Assembly (NCBI GenBank): GCA_005406025.1
Contig: BGZK01001474.1
Span: 1 to 64,000, forward strand
Length of the DNA stretch: 64,000 bases
Origin: Eumeta japonica
Taxonomy: Eukaryota > Arthropoda > Insecta > Lepidoptera > Psychidae
Direction of reading: 5' to 3'
Below, piece by piece: positions 33,701 to 45,145 of this stretch. The notes under the pieces are model-generated. The model saw only the letters and a list, made by a program, of their open reading frames with translations, searched no databases and was not told the DNA's origin. A program made the position numbers and the translations under genes. The stretch's first letter is position 1; every line of letters starts with the position of its first letter.

Positions 33701-36055
33701 CTAATTCTTTATGTAAAGTTGTATGTACAATAGTTATTACCTTTATATAGTATACACTAGCATCATAATGTATATTTTGGCATTATAAATAACGATTGTT
33801 AGATACGCGATAGTTATTGTGTTACACGAGAACAATTAATTTGTTCTTACGCTATGGAAAATAAAATCGTTTAAAAGTAGATTAAATCACAATTTGAAAC
33901 TTTTTTATATAAACATAAATTACACATATTTATTGCTAGCGTCGTTATAAAGCAACGAATGAGAGGACTGGCTTAATCTGAATATCGTCACACGTGGTTG
34001 TTTTAAAAAATTAACGAGTAAAGGCTAAGATCAAATGATAACCGCTCTGGAATATCAAGACTGTGGAGTGAGACGATTTCATATCTTTAAAGGAATCTAA
34101 ACAGTCTAGGTCGAGACATTTAATAACTGTCAGCGTTAACAAAGCAGTTTTTATAAATAATTAATATTTGTTAAATTCCATTAAAAACATTTTTATGTAA
34201 TGAAAACGCTAAACAAATAGAAATTTGTATATTTTTCATAGATAGTCTAAGAAACGGAGGAACAAATGAAATTCTCTAATAAAATGCTTTGCTCTGCTTT
34301 AGAAGTATTACAAAAAATGTTTGTTACCTAAACTCTGTCTTTTAGTATCTTTATTATACAAAAATAATTAAGTTTCACAATTTATAAAACAAAACCACTT
34401 TGACGCGTACCGACAGTTGCTAATTAATGTCAACCTCGACGCAATTTGATAGCACTCGCCCATCCACCTCTGCACCCACAATAGACTTATTGTATTGTAG
34501 TTTTAATGCTAATTTCTTTATCCATATATTGATATTAAAGTTTGCATTCTTTGAACTCAAAAGAAAGTTGCGGTCTCTCAAGCGCGTCCGTGTCTTTCTC
34601 TGTGCTCACTGAGCGTGCATCGCGGGTGCATCGCCGAGCGTAAATTTAAATTAATTGCACGCTGAGCCAAACATCTGGTTGTTCGTCTAGCACGCGACGC
34701 TTGTACGCCTAACTTGCTACTTATATTGTATAATGCATAGACACTCTCAGATAAAACCGATTTTAAATTAGAGAATCACAGATCAGTTAAATAATTGATT
34801 ATCACTTTCCATATATATTGGTCAATATCGAAAAAATAATAGTTTTCGTGGATAGAGGTACAAAAAAGGAAGAAAATTATTATGTTGTATAGTGTCAAAA
34901 TTTAGTTAGTAAGTTACTGGCTTCATATTATTAGGTCTGATGTAATAAATTTATCGAATAAATGTTAATGAATTACTAATTTATAATATATATGTACTAA
35001 TTTAAATTATAGTATAATAAAAAAAACCTCCCTCGTTCAAATATTGCATTAGGTATCTTTCTAAAAAAAATTAGAAAACAAAATTTATCTAAATATGATT
35101 TTTTTTCCAAAATTTTAATATGATTTTCTTAAATTATCTCTATTCTGATTTAGTTGTCTATTACTGTTTAACTGATACGGTGTAATAGTAAAAAATATTG
35201 TTAAGAAGCCTGGCTTACTAGTTTTTTTTCAATAAAAGCGACAAGATATTACAAATCTCTATCTAATGGTCAAATAAAAACCAATAAATTGTAATTCTTA
35301 AATAAATCCTTTTTAATTTTAAAGTTTTGCGCCATATCGCTAAAACTAGGTCGTAATTCCTATAGTTTTTTTTTCTTATTTTACGACCTGATATTATTAG
35401 TACTATTTCCAGAAAAATAGCAAAATTTCAATTGTTCTTTGTAGTTGAGTATCTTTAAAATGCATTTAGTATTAGAATTTTAAATGCTTTTATTTTTAAT
35501 GACTAATAATGAATAGCTGGAATCTTATAACGTGTTTAGAAATTGTAGCTATCATGTGAAACTTATAAAAAAAAAAAACAAAATATGCATGACGATCGAG
35601 TTATGCCGTGTATACAGATTACATATATTTTCCGACCGATGTAACAAATATACATCAATACAAGAACTTCATAATTATAAAATTTGATAAGTAAGAAAAA
35701 AGGAAATAACTAATAATTTAAAGAGTGTTTTTTTTAATTATGAAATTGTCGCAAGTCATAACTGTTAACAGCTAAATGAACAATTCCGGTTGTTGCAGCA
35801 CTAAGCAGGAAGCAGGTAGTTAATGGGCAGTTCAATGCCGCTGGCGCGGTTTACGTCGACGAATGTAAAATAGTGAGGATTTTAATTGAATTAACCACCC
35901 TTATACTGATCATTGTTACATTGAGTTGGTTTATCTTTACTTTTCAAAACCAGTAAGTATTGATTTTTTTTATGCTATGAGACTTAGTGCCTACTACTAA
36001 GTATATTTTTTTGTTACGCTAAAAAAAATGAAAAGTGTATTGAGTAGTTTATACA
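33701..36055. other. AT-rich DNA, no gene seen
   Basis: Nothing recognised. A loose inverted pair AGGTCGTAA/TTACGACCT at 35348-35387 brackets a T-run. Confidence 0.5.
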
Positions 36056-36251
36056 TATATAATGAAAATAGGTTGTTTTTGTTCGCCAATCACATAAAAA
36101 CTACTAAACGTATAGACATGGGACTGGGACCATTCGATGCGGGATGATTTGTAGATGGTTCTAGGTTACTCATTTTTCGAATTTCGTAAATCCTTCGCCA
36201 TTTTATTTATAAAATAAAAATGACCCAGCGAAGCGGGCGGGACAGCTAGTG
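36056..36251 (+). mobile_element. Short Helitron-like repeat ending CAGCTAGT
   Basis: ATAATGAAAATAGGTTGTTTTT, then AAACTACTAAACGTATAGAC, and the end TGACCCAGCGAAGCGGGCGG followed by GACAGCTAGT. The CCAGCGAAGCGGG hairpin and CTAG-T terminus are the same end structure seen in other lepidopteran Helitron-derived repeats. No coding sequence is present. Confidence 0.55.
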
Positions 36252-36580
36252 TTATATAAATTCGCCATTAGTTTATTGAGCAATCTAAAAAATTGTAATT
36301 TATTGGTACGTACATATGAAGATTTTACATCAGCCTTTCGTAAATACTTCTTCAATATTATTGACAATTTCAACGTAAGTGTCGTGGTTATTTTTAATAT
36401 TAAAATATAATTGCGCTCGACTCTTCCTCAAACAGATTGCTTTACTTAGGAAACAAGTAAAAATGACTAAATATATTACAGACCGTTATCATTATACCTC
36501 TAATTGTTGAAGGTATATGTTGTTTGCTTAAGAATTTTCAATTCGTCTTTATGAATATACTGAGTTATATAGAACTAAAA

Positions 36581-37510
36581 AATCGGACAAGTGCGAGTCA
36601 AACTCGCCCACCGAGGGTTCCGTACAAATTTGCAGATACATATTGCAATAGTTCAGGAATGGACTCTCGTAGTTTTTTTCCGAAACTTTCCAGGAATTCA
36701 GTTTCCCAAAGCTATAATTAGAAACTTATAGTAAATTGTGGTTATACTAACAGTTCGCGATCCGCAGTCGAGCTTCGAAATAGGGTAATTGAGCCGGTTG
36801 GCGACCAGATTTTCCTTTTTCATATAAGTGAAAAATAAATCGAAAACTATACATCATGAAAATAATTAAAAATCTGTTTAAGCTTGTACTAATAAAGCTC
36901 TTTCATACGAAAAATTCAAAATTTGGACCGCCGTTCCTTGCATAAAAACCCTGTTGTTTTTGTGATATAATTAAAAATATAGGGCTTTTAGATTATTTCT
37001 TCTGTATACCTAAACTAGTAAAAGTTTAAAAAAATCTATATAAAGATTTGGTTATCTACCCATACAATTATGACCGCTCATACCATTGTTTAATTTCGAT
37101 GATCGATTACTTACTTTAAAAAATAAATACTATATTTTTTTGTATTTAATTACAAACGTATAATTTTCACATTCTTTCCTATACTTGTAGTATAAGACGG
37201 TATTATTCGCCAAATTTCACAGTTCTAGGTCAACGGAAATACCCTATAAATTTTGATTCTCTTGAGAATGTCGAAATATACGTTTTTTGCGGCATAAATT
37301 GCCGTATCATTTTTCAGGTTAGAATTTTGCGATTTTCACATTTTCAAGGGACTGTAGACTTGAGTATAGGGTTTCAATTTCAACTGGATACGTCGACATG
37401 TTCTTGAAATAAAGGGTCTTGAAAGACAGACGGATGGACGGGCAGACGGACGGACAACAAGATGATCCTATAAGGGTTCAGTTTGTCTTTTTGAGGCACG
37501 GAACCCTAAA
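36581..37510 (+). mobile_element. AGGGTTCC-family interspersed repeat, copy 3 (full length)
   Basis: Head AATCGGACAAGTGCGAGTCA then CTCGCCCACCGAGGGTTCCG, a roughly 850-bp AT-rich body, and a tail AGACAGACGGATGGACGGGC...GGCACGGAACCCTAAA. I recognise this head and tail as one of the most frequent lepidopteran interspersed repeats. It is the best-preserved of three copies in the window and belongs to a different subfamily from the copies at 12.7 and 30.9 kb. No coding sequence is recognised. Confidence 0.8.
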
Positions 37511-38265
37511 AATAAGATTCAACTCGATAATCGTGCAGCACGATGATTTCAAAAATATTGTTCATCTAAACAATTTTATTATTTACATCATTAGATACAA
37601 TAATTTTAAATTTTCCACCATTTTCAAATCTTTAGGCAACGGTGCTTACAGTAAAAAAAAATATTTTGCCCGAAAACCAGTCGCACGAACACGTCGTTCT
37701 CATTGGAAAATACATCCACGAGCCAATTTATAATGAAATTCACACCAATTAATTCGATTCCTAATTGACTCATGCAAATTTTGGATTGAAAAATATGTCG
37801 CAGATCGGCCAAGAAATTTTCGGACGCGTGCAAAAATACATTAAAAAAAAAACCATCGAAAACCGTTAACACGTAAGGTGTTTTTTTTATACGAGCGTAA
37901 ATAATATGGTATCGAGATTAGGTATAATTTCGTTGCGTTACCCATTGTAAGATGAATTCTCATACGCTATTACGAACTTTACCGTCGCGTAACGGTAACT
38001 GATTGAGCTACGGATTTCTGGCCCGACCAAGGTCGCATCGTGATCACTACTCTATTAAGATAAATATGCGAAATTGTCTGTATGGATCGTGACCGTTGAT
38101 TTTTTGTTCGTATCATCGCGGTCGCGGAAAACATGCCAACATTGCTAAAACATGATTGACCGCCAACAAACAAAGTGCGTTAGCTCGCTATAAACGTGGG
38201 AATCATATTCACAAATAATATGTTCACACCCGAGTCTATCGATTGATATGTATTTTGTGTGTTAG
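37511..38265. other. Unique-looking DNA, no gene seen
   Basis: The paired frames at 37419-37733 (+) and 37624-37872 (-) have no domain. Around 37980-38170 composition is more even, but I recognise no RNA gene. Confidence 0.45.
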
Positions 38266-38266
38266 A

Positions 38267-38527
38267 TAGCTCCCGCCCGCGGTTCCGCCCGCGTAGACAG
38301 AATGAATTCCTTCGTCTTATATATAATATCGTGTAATATCGTGATCGGTTATAACCGATCACGATAATTAATCATGATCCCGTTTTCGATTCCAATTTGT
38401 ATCGTTCTCAATTCCGAATCCAGTTTTGATTTAAGTTGGTTCCAATTTTTATCCCACTTCCGTTCCCGCACCCGCTGTCAATTCTGACTTTTCACATTCC
38501 GATTCCTGTCATGACCTTGATCGTAAG
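38267..38527 (-). mobile_element. Helitron-like element, minus orientation
   Basis: Read on the minus strand the 3' end is CTGTCTACGCGGGCGGAACC then GCGGGCGGGAGCTA, the hairpin-plus-GCTA terminus of the family. To its right lies the CT-rich complement of the GGAATC tract (CCCGTTTTCGATTCCAATTT and onwards to about 38527). A perfect 30-bp palindrome at 38337-38366 interrupts the unit just inside the end. No coding sequence. Confidence 0.6.
38337..38366. repeat. Perfect 30-bp palindrome
   Basis: TATCGTGATCGGTTA is followed directly by its own reverse complement with no spacer. It sits inside the Helitron-like unit and is not present at the corresponding place of the 14.7-kb copy. Confidence 0.9.
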
Positions 38528-38782
38528 CAAAAAAAAATAAAAGAGATTGATTGTAAGTGTGACCACGCTAGAATTGGGGTCAGTTAGTCATAAGAGGAAT
38601 ATCTACCGAGGAATTAAAAAAAAATTGAATGTACGAACAGATGCTAAAGAGTTATATTTATAGTTGTATAGATTTTATCTTTTACGTAGTCGCAACCCTG
38701 AATGAACGCTCCGTTCGTATAAATATAATATGTCGATACGAAATGTATGTGCTCATCAACAATACTACCATTTTTTAAATTT

Positions 38783-39582
38783 GTGTCAGTCTGTATATCC
38801 TTTTATAACTCAAGAACGGATTGACGGATCGTGGGGAAAATTTAAAAAACATGTGATTGCCACATGATAGGCTAATGTAATGTCTATCTGTTTGTCGGGC
38901 TGTATGTATTTTTGTAACTTAAGAATGGTTTGACCGATCGTGCTGAAAATTAGTACACACTAAGAACATATGATTGTTGGCAAACGATAAGCTACTGTCT
39001 GTCTGTGTGCCTGTTTGTCAGTCTGTATGTTTTTTTTAACTGAAGAAAGTTTCACTAATCTTGATGAAAATTAATGTACAGTCAAAACATATTGTTTTGC
39101 AAATGATAGAATATTGTATGTCAGTCTGTGTGCCTGTCTGTTTGCCTGCATCTTCTTTTGTAACCGATCTTAATGAAAAATGGTTTACAGTCAGAACATT
39201 TGATTAAGCGTGAATGATAGGCTACTATTTGTTAGTATTCATATATGTCATTTTATAACTTAAGAACGAGTTGACCGATCTTGATGAAAATTGGTGTTGA
39301 GTCAAAACATGTGATTGTGTAAATTATAGACTCCTATTTGACCAGTCTGTTTGAATGAATTTTTGTTATTTAAGAAGTGCTTCACCGATTGTAATGAAAA
39401 GTGGTGCTCAGTTATGGCATGTGATTATTCAAATAATAGACTACTGTCAATCTGTCTGTCTGTATCTTTTTTTAAAAAGATTTCACCATGTTTTCATTTA
39501 TTTCATTTCTTTTTTAAAAAGATTTCACCGATATTGATGAAAATTAATGTACAGTCAGAACCTGTGATTGCAAAAATGATAG
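38783..39582 (+). repeat. Tandem array, about 7 units of ~110 bp
   Basis: Each unit runs: TCTGT repeats, TGTATNTTTTT, ATAACTTAAGAACGG, TTGACCGATCTTGATGAAAA, then TTGGTGTACAGTCAGAACAT and a GTGATTG...AATGATAGGCTACT block. The ACCGATC core falls at about 38833, 38939, 39054, 39163, 39274, 39384 and 39527, so spacing is mostly 105-115 bases. The fourth unit has lost the TTAAGAACGG part, and the last has a small extra duplication of AAAAAGATTTCACC. Units are diverged, so the array is old. The unit resembles the body of a dispersed lepidopteran repeat. Confidence 0.85.
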
Positions 39583-39590
39583 GTTGTGTG

Positions 39591-39745
39591 CAGTCCTGGA
39601 TTTGTCAATAGGCCGTGTAGGCCGCGGCCTAGGGGCGGCAGCGTCCTAGGGGCGGCAGATTTCAGAAAATTATTAATTTAGAAAGGTACATAGGGCGGCG
39701 GAAATAAAGTGGCCTACACTCATAAAAATTATAAATCCGTCACTG
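39591..39745. mobile_element. 155-bp hAT MITE with 8-bp target duplication
   Basis: The terminal inverted repeats are CAGTCCTGGATTT (39591 onwards) and AAATCCGTCACTG (ending 39745). The flanks are GTTGTGTG (39583-39590) and GTTCTGTG (39746-39753), an 8-bp target duplication with one mismatch. The CAGTG-type ends plus 8-bp duplication are the hAT signature. The interior has the GGCCTAGGGGCGGCAG word twice and GGGCGGCGGAAATAAAGTGG. I recognise this as a common lepidopteran short element. Non-coding. It inserted at the right edge of the tandem array. Confidence 0.85.
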
Positions 39746-39753
39746 GTTCTGTG

Positions 39754-40678
39754 CTATTTCCATACACCATGTGATAACCATAAAAAATATTCATTATTTT
39801 TTTATTTCTTTAGCGGCCATTTTATATGTTTTATGTAGTTGCGCGCGCGTATGGGTGTGTGTGTGTGTGTGCAAAATTTAAAAAGTGTTTTATTGGAAAT
39901 ATTTTTTAAATTATTCCACCGATAAATTCAAAAATATAAGCACTTCTTTTATTTAAAAAAAAAACAATGTTGATTGTAGTAAGCTACATCAGAAAAGACG
40001 GGACCATTCGACAGATATCCTTAACGGAAGATTAGAAAAAAAAGGGTGTTTTTTTTAAATAACGTGAAATTCTCTATAGATTCATGTTTGGTACTCGGTC
40101 ATCTTTTAAGCTTCAAAAAGCGGTTTTTTAATACAAACAAACAAACAAAATAGATTTTTGAATTGTAAGAGTTCAAACCCTATATTTTTGAGCTCGTAGA
40201 GCTTGAAAAATCAAATGATCTTTTGAGCATAATAAGCTCAATTATTTACTGTCCTTTATTTTTATCTCTTTGAGCTCGAAAGTAATAAAAAGTTTCAGGA
40301 ATATCGTAAAGGAACAAACATGTTTCAAATATTTGAACTTAAAACTCATAGAAAATATTTATAACGCAAGGAGCTCAAAAATATACAGGGTCAACCATTT
40401 TATGATTTTTTTTTATTAGCACAAAGTGATTTGAAGGGAGATACTCGTAACATTAATTATTATTATCTTGGCAAGAATTTTGATAACAACAATTAAGAAA
40501 TACAATCAATGTGGTTGTTTATTTTTTATACCATTATAAATGTATCTTTATATAATTTGTACATTAAAAATCCACCAATTTATTATTTTTTAAACGTTTT
40601 GAATTGGTTCTTCATCATCTCAGAGGACTGATGAAATAATTGGGTTAATAACAATAATAATGTAATGTGAACTCTCGT
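39754..40678. other. AT-rich DNA with GT run and GAGCTCAAAA-type repeat
   Basis: GCGCGCGCGTATGGGTGTGT at about 39841 starts a short GT microsatellite. From about 40140 to 40400 the text is rich in TTTGAGCTC/GAGCTCAAAA words, an old dispersed repeat. No gene. The stretch next to 40679 would be the 3' untranslated part of the LINE copy that follows on the minus strand. Confidence 0.45.
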
Positions 40679-41580
40679 CTATTGCCCAAAACGGTAAGCG
40701 GAGACTATAGATTTCCACGTAGTACGATTTTTGCACACATCTACTGACATCCATCAATGTTTTCATGCAAGCTTGTCGGTGTCGAGTGCTAAAAATTTGG
40801 CCCTTTTTAATATACCACCAATACAGTCCGCATAAGATTTTCCAAGGCCACCCTTACCGACCTTTCCGCCACATACTTTCGTTCTATAGATTTGTTTTGT
40901 CGGTCTACTTTCATTCATCCGTTCTAGATGACTAAATAACAGCAACATACCTATTTCTACTCTAGTCACTACATCTTTCTTAATACCACACCGCTTTCTA
41001 ACATCACTGTTCCTATATCTATCTATTCGAGACACTCCACACATACTACTCAGAGATCGCATCTCCAATGCATTGATTGTACTTTTATTTTTCTTCAGCC
41101 ATACCCAGCTTTCACTACCATATATAAGCGTAGGGATGAGGACCCCATTATGGATAGCCAAAAGCGCTTGTCGTGAGACACTTTTACTATTTATAATAAC
41201 AAGCAAGGCCCCGTTCATTTATTTCCGCGTTCACTCTGCTTTCGATATCTCTATCGTGTTAATCATTATTTTTAAACAGACTATCCAAGTATACAAACTT
41301 TTTCATTCATTCAGCCGTGCTTTCGCCTCTTTCAAACTTTAGTCTTACTGACATTTACTTTCATACCTTTTCCCTTAAAAGAATCATTCATTTTAATTAC
41401 CGTCTCCTGCAACTCGTACGTCGAAGTCGCAAGGATTACTTGGTCGTCGGAGTACAGGAGGCATTTGACAGACAGCTCATCCATCCTTAGTCCACACTCA
41501 TACACTTTTAAATCGTACAGACAGCTATCTATGAATAGGTTGAATCGCCGCGGTGAATCCACACCTCCCTATTTGAACCC
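40679..41580 (-). pseudogene. Non-LTR retrotransposon (LINE) reverse-transcriptase pseudogene, C-terminal part
   Basis: On the minus strand the copy starts inside the polymerase core: PRRFNLFIDSCLYDLKVYE, then VKCLLYSDDQVILATSTYE, where YSDD stands for the catalytic YADD box, then KGKGMKVNVSKTKV. A frameshifted middle follows (ERGESTAE*, KKFVYLDSLFKNND*), with the FVYLGSLF-type segment that follows the fingers/palm. Then comes an open 151-codon stretch: NGALLVIINSKSVSRQALL, LIYGSESWVWLKKN, NALEMRSLSSMCGVSR, LERMNESRPTKQIYR. It ends with TTWKSIVSAYRFGQ and a stop at 40679-40681. At least two frameshifts and several stops make it dead. The YGSESW and MCGVSR..R.RNSDVR features suggest an RTE-like clade (moderate confidence). 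The 5' half is missing, as in most target-primed LINE insertions. Two smaller relatives are at 17.4 and 61.0 kb. Confidence 0.9.
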
Positions 41581-43700
41581 TGTGTATGTCAAACCGGTCA
41601 GTAGGTTATCTTTGGTAAAAATCAATCTATCAAATAATCTTTTGAGCACTTATTACTTTTCTAAAAATAGCTACATACTACACGTTTACATTGAAATCCA
41701 TCATTATCATTGTGATTTTTACAAACTACTTAATTATACATTTTTATAGTATAAAATTTTATGTTTATAACTTTTGTGGTTGAGCTTTCTTTTCTTCATA
41801 TTTATTTATTCATTCATCATCATTAACGTCAGACTAATTAATTCAGTATTTTACGAGCGAAACATTTGAAAAAAAAACATAAATTTAGTATAGTCGACGT
41901 GTTTCATTCATATCATGTTTTTCATTATACATACATATTTCACTCAATTAAAATGCAATCAATCCACAAAAAAAAAAGTAGCCATTCACGAACGACCATT
42001 TCAATAAATTGCGTTCGGATCGCGCCTCAGCTACCGTAGTCTATATTGTTTTTTGTTATTCATCGCTCTCATAAATTGTACATTAAAACCCGTAATGACA
42101 TGTGCACCCGTAATTTAAGTTGAAGAAAATTGCAGTTGGCGACTCCCGAGGCTGCGGCGCGCCGCATTACCCCCCGAACTAATGAAGGTTGTATCATCAC
42201 TTTATTTTTATTGTCGAATTATGATTACGCGCGTAATCTGGAAGACCATCAGAATAAAATTATGTGGGAGTAGCGATAAATTATTGTTTCAGTTAGCGAA
42301 TCATTATCGTTTATATTGCGTAATGCGTGTGCTGAGATGAATTTTGTACGGAAGTTTTTTAATAAATGTCTGAAAATATAGTCTCTCTGTCTTTATTTCT
42401 CCTTCTCTTTCTGATTTTCTTTTTCTATGGCTTTTACTAAGAGGGGAAAAGAGAATGGAAGACAATAAAAATTATGACTTTGCTTTTTCTATATTAATAG
42501 ACAGTTTAGTGGAAGAAAATTTTGTATTCATTATCTTCTATTGGTTATTTTATTTTTGCAAAGTCAATGTATTCGCTCACGATTTAAATATTTCACGCTA
42601 GTGTTATATTATAGGTGTAGAAAAATATGCTCTTTACTATAAGCTTAGTACCTGTAAATTATTCACTGAACGTAAATGCGACGAACATGCCAACTTTGTG
42701 AGGTATAAAAATGTCTATTAACTTTCTTGGACGTCGACTTACCGTAGTCGGTCGACGTCGCGTGCGCAAAACATTTATGAGATTACCGTAGTAGGTTGTG
42801 TTCTAATTTTAGGCGCCAACTTCGGTCCGTGCATCTGGTGACAGCTGATAAGTTAACACAATTTGCTGCAGGTGTACATTTTTTAGAGGCACATCAGTGT
42901 TTATTAATGATGAAAATAGTAAAATGCAATAAATACCTCATACAAATTTTATTCGTTATTTGTATGCCTAAAAAATAATGTAATGTTGCATTAATATTGA
43001 TGTCCTAATTCATTTTGTTATTATAATTATTTAGTATCCATTGATGTGTATATATTAAAACGACAAAATGAAAAATGTAGAACGGTAATAAATTCGAACC
43101 GCGGATTTCAAACATTACGAATACAATTTGAATACATAGAATTTCGATGTATAATTTGCAATTTAGGTTAAATGCAGTGGAGCGAGGAGAATTGCAAAAA
43201 GAACCATGTCTTTAAAAAAGGTTGTTAAGAGATTTTTACGAAATTCTGAAAATCTGAAATTCATACAAATACGAATGGGAAAAGGACAAGAAAATTGTAT
43301 TACAAAAAAAATAAATTGTTTCAAAATAAATATTTCTTTTCAATTTTCCTCTTACCGTATCTATACCATCCATTTATTATGGAAATGAATTTAGTAGAAA
43401 AATAATTTGAAATATTCATCTAAAAATACTACTTATATTTCTGTATACAGGTATTATGCAACCCATTGATCGGGTATGAAGTACCTCGTAGACGCCAAAC
43501 GCAGGGATAAAACTGAAACGTTAAAGAGAAAAACGCCTTGAGTACAATTTTTTGCAGTATTTCTTACGCAAAATTATTTAAATATTTCACTACTGCGTTA
43601 TCAGTACTCAAATATTTAACGTTCTCCTAAGAGTTTTGTTTCCTGATTCTCGTAATAAAAACAAATAAATATTTTCCAATCGAAAGAACGTAAAAAAAAA
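41581..43700. other. AT-rich DNA, no gene seen
   Basis: Nothing coding is recognised. A short hairpin GACGTCGAC/GTCGACGTC occurs at 42730-42759, next to two copies of TTACCGTAGT (42739-42748 and about 42783-42792). Confidence 0.5.
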
Positions 43701-43719
43701 GTTCTAACCGAGTAAGCCC

Positions 43720-43935
43720 CATTTTGTTGCCGGGAGAGATCCCGCATCAGCATTAGCTTTGCTCTGAGCAATACGCGGGCGCAGCACTGCACAGGTCTGC
43801 CTCCCCTACAGGCCGCGCCCGGCTTGCGCCTTCACGGCACGGCGCTTTCCGCCCTACCTCCGGGGACTTTCCACAGGGATGAGAGCTATAAAAACTCTGT
43901 GTGTGACCCCGTTAGCTGAACTGGCCAGAACCTTG
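43720..43935 (+). promoter_or_regulatory. GC-rich promoter-like stretch with kappaB site and TATA box
   Basis: A CpG-rich patch (GGCCGCGCCCGGCTTGCGCC) ends with GGGGACTTTCC (43862-43872), a perfect NF-kappaB/Rel-type site, then TATAAAA (43887-43893). A start of transcription would be expected near 43917-43922, where the sequence is GTTAGCTGAACTGG. Rel-family factors drive insect immune genes from proximal kappaB sites, so the spacing is suggestive. No open reading frame of known type follows within a few hundred bases; a short non-coding first exon ending at GCGATGTAAGAC (about 43992) is conceivable. Inference only. Confidence 0.35.
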
Positions 43936-44935
43936 TGTCTACTATACCGAATGTTGTATATATACTACGTCTGAGCAACATTTCGTTAACGCGATGTAAG
44001 ACTTTGATTGTATCCAAAAAATGTTTCTAGTTACATATCAAACAGTTATTTTAATAAATTATTCATAATCATTATTTAAATTATACATCACTAAATGTTG
44101 CAAATGTGCAAAATTTATTGATTTAAAAGCAATTTTAAATTTATACCCTAAACGGCTCCATCTGTGGTTGATTTATCAGACTATTAATCAGTACATAATT
44201 GCCACTGTTAAAATAGTGACTGCAATTTGTCTATTTCCAGTTTTTGCATTAGACAATTTACAGTTCGTCGAAAATTGAAAAAAAAAAACATCTCTGTTTA
44301 AAAAGTGCTTAAAGAAAAATCTATTGGTAATAAAATAACTTAAAATACATAAAGATTATTACATTTCAGAAGTTGAACACTTCATACTTTTCATCTTTCA
44401 ATAGACATTAACATTCACTTCACTGTATAAAATCACAAGTTTTTTTTCTATTTTAACGAATTATAAGATTATAATTTTCAGATGAGTCAGCTAATTTAGA
44501 TATGTTAATGGAATTCAATTATGACATTTGAGTTTTCTATAATGTTCTATCAATAATTTCGATAGGGTAATAAAAGTTGAGCTTGTCAAATAAACACAAA
44601 ATTTTTTCATCGCAACGCACGTAAAAAGGCCACACAAAAACGCGACGGTCGCTAATTAAACGTTCGCGGACACTTAAAACGAACAAGGCTCGCTCTCAGA
44701 ATCTCGATATATTTTTGCTTGTCGCCCGAGAAAAACCTGAACAAAAAAAAGAAAGAAATAAAGCAACACGACATACATCTCCCTCGGAGGAGTCACGATG
44801 CAGTATAGCTCTTTCCTCTTAAATCGAGCTTTGCTGCTAAAAGTAGAGAGTTCCCAATAGTTTGTTTGTCATGTACGTGATTCATAATGAGATTTATATA
44901 ATAGTGAATAATTTTGCGCTCTATCACATTCGTCA
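43936..44935. other. AT-rich DNA, no gene seen
   Basis: Plain AT-rich sequence; a small CpG patch at 44640-44710 contains GCTAATTAAACG, a homeodomain-type word. Confidence 0.45.
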
Positions 44936-44939
44936 TAAA

Positions 44940-45145
44940 GTTCATAATCGTATGACAGTCCTCGAGATGCGCAGACGCAGGTGTGCTGCCGCTTGGACGT
45001 CGCCGCGGCTACCGGCCGTCGGCGCAGATCGCGTATTCATTATTAATTTGCTTGCTCTGACCACTGACGCCAATTTATTTACATGGAAAAGAAGTAGTAG
45101 CGCGATAACGTCACCGCAAGTTGCCGAGTTCAAGGAAAAGGCTGT
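44940..45145. other. GC-richer patch, no gene proven
   Basis: Frames on both strands cross this patch (44862-45164 plus, 44942-45133 minus) with no recognisable domain. GACGTCGCCGCGGCTACCGG-type sequence marks the centre. Could be regulatory. Confidence 0.3.

Noticed and set aside
38783..39582. Regular spacing that could suggest a CRISPR array
   Set aside because: Units are about 110 bp, diverged throughout and without conserved repeat/variable spacer structure, and the DNA is eukaryotic. It is a degenerate tandem repeat.
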